From Limnoraphis robusta CS-951 (GTDB lineage Bacteria; Cyanobacteriota; Cyanobacteriia; Cyanobacteriales; Microcoleaceae): DNA of 9,770 nucleotides. Made by a program: the position numbers and the translations under genes. Numbering within the stretch: the stretch's first letter is position 1; every line of letters starts with the position of its first letter. Location of the stretch: NCBI RefSeq assembly GCF_000972705.2, contig NZ_LATL02000231.1, positions 7,685 to 17,454 of the forward strand, read 5' to 3'. Under the pieces are notes generated by a model. That model worked only from the letters and a program-made list of their open reading frames with translations. It was not told the DNA's origin and made no database searches. Shown here in pieces: positions 1-5,850 of the stretch.

Positions 1-1
1 G

Positions 2-898
2 ACCAAACAAATTCACAAGTTTCGACCCACCAGTATTAGCCTTGATATTCGGACGTTCAAATATATTGAATCCGAGCAGAAAGTAGGCGTAACACTGAAA
101 TCGGGGCGTGTGAATTTTGACTTGAAAATTGGCGGCTATCAAATCGCTTTGCTTCGAGGTCAATCTCCCACAAGTGCCACTCTTTCTAAGAGCAGAAATG
201 GCAACTATTACATCAATATTGTTGTAGAAGTTCCCACTCAACCCAAAAATCAAACGCCGAAGGTTTTGGGAGTAGATTTGGGAATTCGCGATATTGCAAC
301 TACTTCCACCGGAAAATCCTGGGATGGTGAGAAATTGAGAGAAACCCGAAGTAGGTTTGTTCGCGTTCGCGCCTCGATACAATCCAAACGCACCAAAAGC
401 AGTAAACGCCTGCTCAGGAGGCTTTCCGGGAAGGAATCGAGGTTTCAAAAATGGGTCAATCACAACATCAGTAAACAGCTTATTGAAGTTGCTCAACAGC
501 TTAATTCTGCAATTGCTTTTGAAGATTTGTCGGGCATTCGGCTGAGAACAAAAGTTAGAAAGAAAACCCTCACCGAAATCAACCGATGGGCTTTCTATCA
601 GTTGCGCTTGTTCACCGAATACAAAGCTCGTATTGCCGGAGTTGATGTAATTTTGGTTGACCCGAGATACACATCTCAGACCTGTTCGATATGCCACCAC
701 GTTCACCCCGAGAAAGGCAAGTCCTATCGGAATGGCAAGCATTTTAAATGCGGTTTCTGTGGTTTTGAACATGACGCTGATGTTAACGGAGCGTTGAATA
801 TTGCTCAGTTAGGGGCTGTTGTAAACCAGCCGGAAATCTCGACCTATTCTTGTCAATTAGAGGGGCAACTTTTGTTGTTTCCTGATGGGGTGGGTTAG
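2..898 (+). CDS. tnpB: TnpB-family RNA-guided endonuclease of an IS200/IS605-type element, 5' part outside the window
   Basis: The reading frame is open from base 2, so the gene starts upstream of the window. The GTG at 110 is only an internal in-frame codon. About 298 residues are visible out of the roughly 400 usual for TnpB. The RuvC-like nuclease motifs are present in order: GVDLGIRDIA (Asp codon 275-277), AFEDLSGIR (Glu codon 521-523), and DADVNGALNI near 773-802. A four-cysteine zinc finger (CSIC at 683-694 and CGFC at 749-760) precedes the last motif. All three acidic positions are kept, so this copy could be active. TnpB proteins cut DNA guided by an RNA made from the transposon's right end and help keep the element at its site. 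No TnpA transposase is visible, but it could lie upstream. The family call is firm; the exact subfamily is not. Confidence 0.93.
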   Translation, partial: TKQIHKFRPTSISLDIRTFKYIESEQKVGVTLKSGRVNFDLKIGGYQIALLRGQSPTSATLSKSRNGNYYINIVVEVPTQPKNQTPKVLGVDLGIRDIATTSTGKSWDGEKLRETRSRFVRVRASIQSKRTKSSKRLLRRLSGKESRFQKWVNHNISKQLIEVAQQLNSAIAFEDLSGIRLRTKVRKKTLTEINRWAFYQLRLFTEYKARIAGVDVILVDPRYTSQTCSICHHVHPEKGKSYRNGKHFKCGFCGFEHDADVNGALNIAQLGAVVNQPEISTYSCQLEGQLLLFPDGVG

Positions 899-967
899 GG
901 ATAGAGCCTCTGCCAAAAGCTTTGCGTTGGCGATGGGTAGTTTACTAGTCACTGTTCCCTGCTATAA
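899..967 (+). other. Probable right end of the TnpB element, possible 3' part of its guide RNA
   Basis: In IS200/IS605 elements the right end, which encodes the scaffold of the TnpB guide RNA, follows or overlaps the 3' end of tnpB. Only about 70-90 bp separate the tnpB stop from the next gene, so the element boundary should lie here. GCCAA (912-916) and TTGGC (927-931) can form a 5-bp stem with a 10-nt loop. I cannot fix the exact end from one copy, so the boundary is inferred. Confidence 0.3.
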
Positions 968-968
968 A
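941..968 (+). promoter_or_regulatory. Candidate promoter for the double-ATPase ABC gene
   Basis: TTTACT (941-946) and TATAAA (963-968) are spaced 16 bp apart and resemble a sigma-70 type promoter, with 4/6 and 5/6 consensus matches. Transcription would begin near 975. That lies after the ATG at 968 but before the ATG at 992, which favours the later start codon. This is a match by eye only. It may be partly supplied by the mobile element's end. Confidence 0.35.
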
Positions 969-991
969 TGAATTTTAACCTGCCATTCCCC

Positions 992-2644
992 ATGTCTGAG
1001 CCTCTTTTTTGCGTCGAACATCTCCGAGTCGCCTACCCCAGTCGCAGCAACAAACCGACTTGGGCGGTTGATGATGTTTCCTTTACCCTCAAACCCGGAG
1101 AAAAGTTGGGGTTGGTGGGTGAGTCGGGTTGCGGAAAATCCACCTTGGGGCGGGCTGCGATGCGTTTGCTTCCTGCGTCTACACAAATTGAAGGGCGAGT
1201 CATGTTTGGGGGACAGTCGGTGTTTGAGATGAACCCCAAGCAGTTAAGAGGCTTTCGGGGTGAGGCGGTGGCGTTGGTGTTTCAAGATCCGATGACTCGT
1301 CTTGATCCGTTGATGACCATTGGTGAACATTGTATCGAAACCTTGAACGCTCATCAACCTCAACTTTCTCGTTCACAAGCCAAAGAAAAAGCGATTCAAA
1401 CATTAGAATCCGTGAAAATTCCGGCAAGTCGTTGGTCGCAATATCCCCATGAATTTAGTGGGGGAATGAGACAACGGGTAGCGATCGCCTTAGCGTTACT
1501 TCTTGACCCCAAATTAATTGTCGCTGATGAACCCACTACCAGTTTAGATGTTACCATCTCGGCTCAAATTTTGCAAGAATTAACGCGATTGTGTGAGGAA
1601 CGAGGAACAGCAATTTTGTTGATTTCCCATGATTTAGCAATGGTGGGGGAATATTGCGATCGCATGGCGGTGATGTATGGCGGAAAAATGGTTGAAATGA
1701 ATTCAACGTCCCAAATTTTACAACAGCCTCAACATGAATATACGCGATCGCTTTTGGATGCGGCTTTACATTTGCAAGCGATTGAAGAAAGTTTAGAAAA
1801 TACTCTTTTTCTTGAGAAAACGACTAAGCCGTTATTACAAGTCAGAGATTTACAACAATATTATAGCTTAGAATCCAATTCAATTCAACAGCTTTTTACA
1901 GGCAAAAAAACAGCCATTAAAGCAGTAGACGGGGTGAGTTTAGACCTCTATCCGGGTGAAATATTAGGGCTTGTTGGAGAGTCTGGTTGTGGAAAAAGTA
2001 CCCTATCTCGGAGTATTTTACAGTTAGTTCGTCCAACAGCAGGAACCGTTGAATTTACAGGGATAGAATTAACCACATTATCGCTTCCACAAGTTCGTTC
2101 TTATCGCCGTCAAATGCAGATGGTATTTCAAGATCCTCTGGCTTGTTTAAATCCAATGATGACGATTGGAGAGGCAATTTCTGATCCGCTTTTTATTCAC
2201 AAACTCGCCACACCAGAAGCGGCAAAAATTCAAGTTATAGCGATGTTAGAACGAGTGGGGTTAACCCCTGCATCCGAGTATTATGAACGTTATCCCGGTG
2301 AATTATCCGGTGGACAACAACAACGAGTTGCTATTGCCAGAGCGTTAATTACTCGTCCTCAATTAATCATTTGTGATGAACCTGTAAGTATGCTAGATGC
2401 GAGTGTTCAATCCCAAGTTTTAGCCTTGATGTTAGAATTGAAAGAAGAATTTAATTTAACCTATTTGTTTATTACCCATGATCTTTGGGTAGCCCGATAT
2501 TTATGCGATAGAATTGCCGTAATGAATGCTGGAAAAATAGTAGAAATAGGTTTAACTGAAGCTATTTTTAATTGTCCTCAACATCCCTACACCCAAACTC
2601 TTTTGAAGGCAGCACCTTTATTAGCTAGTTCTACCAATTTCTAA
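992..2644 (+). CDS. Fused double-ATPase subunit of a di/oligopeptide-type ABC importer (DppD-DppF fusion type)
   Basis: Two complete nucleotide-binding domains lie in one chain that hydrolyses ATP on the cytoplasmic face of an importer. Residue numbers count from the in-frame ATG at 968 (558 aa). The first half has Walker A GESGCGKST (51-59), Q-loop Gln106, signature FSGGMRQR (163-170), Walker B ending ADEPTTSLD (186-194) and His221. The second half has Walker A (337-345), Gln388, LSGGQQQR (446-453), Walker B ending CDEPVSMLD (469-477) and His504. Each half ends in the tail typical of peptide and nickel importers (QHEYTRSLL near 255; QHPYTQTLL near 538), as in GsiA and YejF. I prefer the ATG at 992 (550 aa): the protein then opens MSEPLFCVEHL, and a possible -10 box covers the ATG at 968. 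No permease or binding-protein gene is adjacent, so the substrate is unknown; peptides are the family default. Confidence 0.93.
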   Translation: MSEPLFCVEHLRVAYPSRSNKPTWAVDDVSFTLKPGEKLGLVGESGCGKSTLGRAAMRLLPASTQIEGRVMFGGQSVFEMNPKQLRGFRGEAVALVFQDPMTRLDPLMTIGEHCIETLNAHQPQLSRSQAKEKAIQTLESVKIPASRWSQYPHEFSGGMRQRVAIALALLLDPKLIVADEPTTSLDVTISAQILQELTRLCEERGTAILLISHDLAMVGEYCDRMAVMYGGKMVEMNSTSQILQQPQHEYTRSLLDAALHLQAIEESLENTLFLEKTTKPLLQVRDLQQYYSLESNSIQQLFTGKKTAIKAVDGVSLDLYPGEILGLVGESGCGKSTLSRSILQLVRPTAGTVEFTGIELTTLSLPQVRSYRRQMQMVFQDPLACLNPMMTIGEAISDPLFIHKLATPEAAKIQVIAMLERVGLTPASEYYERYPGELSGGQQQRVAIARALITRPQLIICDEPVSMLDASVQSQVLALMLELKEEFNLTYLFITHDLWVARYLCDRIAVMNAGKIVEIGLTEAIFNCPQHPYTQTLLKAAPLLASSTNF

Positions 2645-2719
2645 TGATTTTAAATGATAAAAACACTGACTTTAACCTCTAACTCTCTTTTTAACCCCCA
2701 CCAACCTCCCCATCCCTCC

Positions 2720-2808
2720 GCCTATATCCTTCAGATAGGCTTCGCCAACGGCACCTCCCTTAGAAAGGGAGGGAGGAGGAGGCTATTAGTTCCCTCCTAG
2801 TTCCCTCT
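2720..2808. repeat. Intergenic palindrome cluster between the two ABC genes
   Basis: The 301-bp gap 2645-2945 holds a compact group of repeats. GCCTAT (2720-2725) pairs with ATAGGC (2735-2740) around a 9-nt loop. CCTCCCTT (2754-2761) pairs perfectly with AAGGGAGG (2765-2772) around a 3-nt loop. An 11-bp unit beginning TAGTTCCCTCC follows twice in tandem (2787-2797 and 2798-2808, last base differing). Such palindromes are often dispersed, non-coding repeats in cyanobacterial genomes. The second hairpin could also end transcription of the upstream gene, but no T-run follows it. Confidence 0.6.
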
Positions 2809-2933
2809 CATTTCAGGACAGGTTAAAACAAAATTATAGAAAAATGGTATAACAATGAAAGGATCTCTTGAATTAATCTGCTGTACAGTTACCCTGAAAA
2901 CCAACAAATACAGTTAGGGTTCACTCATGTACT

Positions 2934-2937
2934 GGAG
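2934..2937 (+). promoter_or_regulatory. Ribosome binding site that decides the TTG start of the exporter gene
   Basis: GGAG lies 8 nt upstream of the TTG at 2946. The frame is closed by a TGA at 2895-2897 and offers no ATG or GTG between that stop and 2946. The next in-frame ATG, at 3015, would remove the start of the conserved N-terminal region. A weak TATAAC (2848-2853) further upstream could be a -10 box. Confidence 0.6.
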
Positions 2938-2945
2938 TTGAAAAA

Positions 2946-4742
2946 TTGTCACCGAAATCATCGAAAACCACTCATCCTTTGACTCGTCTGTTACAATACG
3001 CTCATCCTTACCGGATGCAAATATTTCAGGCGACAATTTGTTCTATTTTAAATAAACTATTTGATTTAGCGCCGCCTGTTTTAATTGGTGCTGCCGTTGA
3101 TGTTGTCGTGAACCAACAAGATTCATTTATCGCCCAATGGGGAGTCGAAAATGTCGTCGCCCAACTCTGGGTATTATCGCTGTTAAGTTTAATTATATGG
3201 GGCTTAGAATCAGCTTTTGAATACGCCTATGAACTCCTCTGGCGAAACTTAGCCCAAACCCTTCAACATGATTTGCGTTTAGATGCTTATAGCCATTTAC
3301 AAGAACTCGAATTAGCCTATTTTGAAGAACGCAGTACCGGAAGTTTGATGTCAATTTTAAATGATGATATCAACCAGTTAGAACGGTTCTTAAATTTTGG
3401 TGCGAATGAAATTTTGCAAGTGGTAACAACTGTTATTTTAGTGGGAGGTGGGTTTTTTATTCTCGCTCCAAATGTGGCTTGGTTTGCCATGTTACCCATG
3501 CCTTTTATTATTTGGGGATCAATGGTATTTCAAAAACGTCTCGCCCCTCGTTATGCAGAAGTGAGAGAACGAGTTAGCTGGTTAAATGGTCAGTTATCCA
3601 ATAATTTAAGCGGCATTACAACGATTAAAAGTTTTACATCAGAAGACTATGAAACTGGACGAATTACCGAACAAAGTGAAGCCTATCGACAGAGTAATAA
3701 ACGAGCGATTAAACTGTCTTCTGCTTTTGTTCCCTTAATTAGAATTGCAATTTTCTTTGGGTTTATTGCAACATTATTATTAGGAGGAATGGAAGCCCTA
3801 GCCGGACGTTTAGCCGTAGGAACTTATAGCGTTTTAGTGTTTATTACCCAACGTTTATTATGGCCGTTAACGCGACTGGGAGAAACCTTTGATCAGTATC
3901 AACGGGCGATGGCTTCCATTAACCGAGTGATGAATTTATTAGATACATCTATTGAAACTCATCCGGGAGATATTCCCCTTCCAGTCAGTCAGGTTAGGGG
4001 AGAAATAGACATCAAAAATATTACCTTTGCCTACAATAATCGAGTTCCAGTTATCGAAGATTTATCTCTGAAAATACCAGCCACTAAAACCATTGCAATT
4101 GTCGGGGCGACAGGTTCAGGAAAAAGTACATTAGTGAAATTATTACTTCGACTCTATGAAATTCAATCAGGAATAATTACCCTTGATGGGATTGAAATTA
4201 ATCGAATTCAATTAAAAGATTTACGTCAAGCCATCGGTTTAGTGAGTCAAGATGTTTTTCTGTTTCACGCTACCGTTGCTGAAAATATTTCCTATGGAAC
4301 TTTTGATGCGTCTTTACCTGAAATTATCGCCGCCGCGCAAGTGGCAGAAGCCGATAATTTTATTCAAAAATTACCCCAAGGGTATGATACAATTGTTGGA
4401 GAACGAGGACAAAAATTATCCGGCGGACAACGACAACGCATAGCCATTGCGAGAGCCGTGTTAAAAAATCCACCTATATTAATATTAGATGAGGCGACCT
4501 CTGCCGTCGATAACGAAACAGAAGCCGCCATTCAGCGATCGCTCGAATATATTACCCAAAATCGAACAACCATTGCGATCGCCCATCGCCTGTCAACCGT
4601 GAGGAATGCAGATTGTATTTACGTCATGGATCAGGGAAAATTAGTAGAATGGGGGCGACACGAACAATTATTAGAAACACCAGGAATTTATGCAAGTTTG
4701 TGGCGGGTACAATCTGGATTAACAGTGAACAGTGACCAGTGA
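2946..4742 (+). CDS. ABC exporter half-transporter: membrane domain fused to ATPase domain (MsbA/MdlB-like)
   Basis: This 598-aa protein has the exporter layout: a six-helix membrane domain (about residues 20-320) followed by one ATPase domain (about 352-590). Half-transporters of this type work as dimers in the cytoplasmic membrane and move lipids, peptides, drugs or polysaccharide-linked substrates outward. ATPase motifs are complete: Walker A GATGSGKST (387-395), Q-loop Gln435, signature LSGGQRQR (491-498), Walker B ILILDEATSAVD (511-522, catalytic Glu516) and H-loop His547. Hydrophobic stretches near 41-55, 73-88, 156-192 and 264-300 fit membrane helices. The start is TTG, backed by GGAG 8 nt upstream. 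The last six residues and the stop codon lie inside a block of 7-bp intergenic repeats, so the normal C-terminus probably ended slightly differently. The substrate cannot be told from sequence. Transcription is separate from the upstream importer gene or weakly linked to it. Confidence 0.93.
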   Translation: MSPKSSKTTHPLTRLLQYAHPYRMQIFQATICSILNKLFDLAPPVLIGAAVDVVVNQQDSFIAQWGVENVVAQLWVLSLLSLIIWGLESAFEYAYELLWRNLAQTLQHDLRLDAYSHLQELELAYFEERSTGSLMSILNDDINQLERFLNFGANEILQVVTTVILVGGGFFILAPNVAWFAMLPMPFIIWGSMVFQKRLAPRYAEVRERVSWLNGQLSNNLSGITTIKSFTSEDYETGRITEQSEAYRQSNKRAIKLSSAFVPLIRIAIFFGFIATLLLGGMEALAGRLAVGTYSVLVFITQRLLWPLTRLGETFDQYQRAMASINRVMNLLDTSIETHPGDIPLPVSQVRGEIDIKNITFAYNNRVPVIEDLSLKIPATKTIAIVGATGSGKSTLVKLLLRLYEIQSGIITLDGIEINRIQLKDLRQAIGLVSQDVFLFHATVAENISYGTFDASLPEIIAAAQVAEADNFIQKLPQGYDTIVGERGQKLSGGQRQRIAIARAVLKNPPILILDEATSAVDNETEAAIQRSLEYITQNRTTIAIAHRLSTVRNADCIYVMDQGKLVEWGRHEQLLETPGIYASLWRVQSGLTVNSDQ

Positions 4743-4755
4743 CCAGTTACCAGTA
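4721..4755 (+). repeat. Five 7-bp repeats (AACAGTG/ACCAGTN) overlapping the exporter gene's 3' end
   Basis: Consecutive heptads read AACAGTG, AACAGTG, ACCAGTG, ACCAGTT, ACCAGTA. The first three cover the final codons, and the stop TGA (4740-4742) is formed across a unit junction. The same family returns at 5518-5575 and 5639-5673. The pattern matches the short tandemly repeated heptanucleotides known from cyanobacteria. Confidence 0.8.
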
Positions 4756-4783
4756 AAAACCGTTTTCAGTTAACAGTTTTTTC

Positions 4784-4811
4784 CCGACTCCCAACTCCCG
4801 ACTTTTGCCTC
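4784..4811 (+). repeat. Second 7-bp repeat block (CCRACTY, then TTGCCTC)
   Basis: CCGACTC, CCAACTC, CCGACTT and TTGCCTC follow each other in one 7-bp register. A partial TTGC comes next and CCTATTGCCT follows at 4825-4834. The TTGCCTN unit is the one that forms the 20-copy array at 5688-5827, so this looks like a smaller outlier of that array on the other side of the transposase relic. Confidence 0.65.
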
Positions 4812-4906
4812 TTGCAATTCGCGCCTATTGCCTTCTAATTAGAGAGTCGCAAAGTAGATGCACCAATACAATGCTAAGTGTCTCAAAACCTAATTTTAAA
4901 AGCTTA

Positions 4907-5447
4907 GATTCACTCCTCATTGTCGGTATTTTTGCGTTGTCTCCAGTTAATTCCCAGTCGCTTGAGATAGTCCCAACCCCTTTGGGGCCAGACGTGTTGG
5001 CGACCAGTTTTTTGAGCAATCCATTCGGCGACTTTCGGGCCTGACCAGGCACCCCCATCAGGGGGAGGGCTTTGTAAAGCCTCTTTGAGTTCCTGCTGCT
5101 GCGCCAAGCTTAACAAAGAGCGAGCAACAGGGGGTTGGCGATCACGGCTACGGTTCCTGACAGAACAGGGGCCTTCGCGGTTATAGCGCCGAATAATCTC
5201 CTTAGAATAGTCGTAGTTCAAGCCTACAACCTCGGCGGCTCGTTTAATAGTCCAGCCACCCGCGACGAGCTGAAGCAAGTGCCATCGACGCGCTTCGGTA
5301 GTATCCCTCGCTTGTCGGTAACGCACTTTCAGGTCTTCAGTCGTGAGATGGGGTTCTAGATGAGCTTTTGGTGGCATCCTCCTCTCGCATCACATCCGGA
5401 ACGTTAATCGATCTATCCAAGTTCTGCAAACAATTCCGGAGTGAATC
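4907..5447. mobile_element. Possible decayed IS630-type element bounded by a 10-bp inverted repeat
   Basis: GATTCACTCC (4907-4916) and GGAGTGAATC (5438-5447) are perfect inverted copies flanking the transposase relic, one of them crossing the relic's stop codon. If they are the element's ends, the copy is only 541 bp, about half the size of a full IS630 element, and has lost its catalytic half. Base composition is clearly more G+C-rich than the neighbouring genes. TA borders the left repeat (4905-4906) but not the right one, so the expected TA target duplication is not evident. The boundaries are tentative. Confidence 0.35.
4910..5377 (-). pseudogene. N-terminal remnant of an IS630-family transposase (DNA-binding part only)
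   Basis: The 155-residue product matches the DNA-binding N-terminal half of cyanobacterial IS630-type transposases. A helix-turn-helix spans about residues 30-68 (with GWTIKRAAEVVGLNYDY). A proline-rich linker with PPPDGG (about 104-109) and a second winged-helix segment (WSGPKVAEWI, then WPQRGWDYLKRLG at 130-142) follow. The protein stops at TGA (complement of 4910-4912) just where the DDE catalytic domain should begin. The other minus-strand frames downstream show no DDE-like sequence. A full transposase is about 340 residues. The start ATG directly abuts an AGGAGG, with no spacer. Some relatives are split into two reading frames, but no second frame exists here. I call it a non-functional relic; a retained DNA-binding protein is less likely. 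Confidence 0.75.
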
Positions 5448-5474
5448 CGAGAGAGATATGAAATTCTTATCAAA

Positions 5475-5500
5475 CAAAAACCATTCATCAGGGGTTTTTG
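5475..5500 (-). terminator. Perfect 8-bp hairpin, possible terminator
   Basis: CAAAAACC (5475-5482) and GGTTTTTG (5493-5500) are exact inverted repeats around a 10-nt loop. Read on the minus strand, the stem is followed by TTTGATAAG, a weak T-rich tail. It lies between the transposase relic and the repeat blocks, so it may be part of the relic's flank or a terminator for transcription coming leftward from purF. Confidence 0.35.
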
Positions 5501-5517
5501 CGCTTAGGAGGCGGAGA

Positions 5518-5575
5518 AACAGTGACCAGTAACCAGTTATCAGTGACCAGTGGGGACAGTTATCAGTGACCAGGG
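5518..5575 (+). repeat. Eight 7-bp repeats of the ACCAGTG family
   Basis: Five in-register heptads (5518-5552: AACAGTG, ACCAGTA, ACCAGTT, ATCAGTG, ACCAGTG) are followed, after a 2-bp slip, by GACAGTT, ATCAGTG, ACCAGGG (5555-5575). This is the same family as at the exporter gene's 3' end. Confidence 0.75.
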
Positions 5576-5638
5576 CTTGCCTTGCGACGGGCGCGGTTTC
5601 CGGCGAGACTTAGTTCGCAATCTTAGCAAAGTTCGCAA
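5576..5638. repeat. G+C-rich spacer with small direct and inverted repeats
   Basis: AGTTCGCAA occurs twice (5612-5620 and 5630-5638). Both copies contain TCGCAA, the complement of TTGCGA at 5582-5587, so two alternative stems are possible. This segment interrupts the 7-bp repeat blocks and is richer in G+C than they are. No coding signal is seen. Confidence 0.4.
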
Positions 5639-5673
5639 GAGAGTGACCAGTGACAAGTGACCAGTTAGCAGTT
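5639..5673 (+). repeat. Five 7-bp repeats left of the main array
   Basis: GAGAGTG, ACCAGTG, ACAAGTG, ACCAGTT, AGCAGTT run in one register. They end 14 bp (two heptads) before the TTGCCTN array begins, so both blocks share the same 7-bp phase. Confidence 0.7.
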
Positions 5674-5687
5674 AAAGACTTCCCCTA

Positions 5688-5827
5688 TTGCCTGTTGCCT
5701 ATTGCCTATTGCCTATTGCCTATTGCCTATTGCCTTTTGCCTTTTGCCTTTTGCCTCTTGCCTTTTGCCTTTTGCCTTTTGCCTTTTGCCTTTTGCCTGT
5801 TGCCTGTTGCCTGTTGCCTGTTGCCTG
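5688..5827. repeat. 20-copy 7-bp tandem array, TTGCCTN
   Basis: Twenty uninterrupted units of TTGCCTN cover 140 bp. Only the last base varies, and it does so in blocks: G once, A five times, T three times, C once, T five times, G five times. It lies just past the 3' end of purF (stop at 5851-5853) in a convergent gap. Apparent ORFs here merely translate the repeat and are not genes. Heptanucleotide arrays of this sort are a known cyanobacterial repeat class. Confidence 0.95.
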
Positions 5828-5848
5828 TTCACTGATGACTGTAAACTG
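5828..5848 (-). repeat. Three inverted-orientation 7-bp repeats between the array and the purF stop
   Basis: TTCACTG, ATGACTG and TAAACTG continue the array's register. On the minus strand they read CAGTTTA, CAGTCAT, CAGTGAA, which is the CAGTGAN family found left of the array but in the opposite direction. The array is thus bracketed by complementary heptads. The purF stop codon follows at once. Confidence 0.55.
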
Positions 5849-5850
5849 TC

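Noticed and set aside
2855..2917. 20-codon ORF in the leader of the exporter gene, a possible leader peptide
   Set aside because: It has no ribosome binding site and no codon pattern suggesting attenuation; a frame of this length is likely by chance.
2881..2920. TACAGTTA direct repeat and ACCCT/AGGGT inverted repeat before the exporter start, a possible operator
   Set aside because: Short and imperfect, with no known regulator site to match. Kept only as an observation.
4755..4782. AAAAAC/GTTTTT pairing after the exporter stop as a terminator
   Set aside because: The stem is A-T only with a 15-nt loop, too weak to call.
4825..5058. Alternative minus-strand frame overlapping the transposase relic, considered as a frameshifted catalytic half
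   Set aside because: Its sequence shows no DDE motif or other IS630 similarity.
5518..5827. Tandem repeats as a possible CRISPR array
   Set aside because: Units are 7 bp with no spacers, and no cas genes are present.
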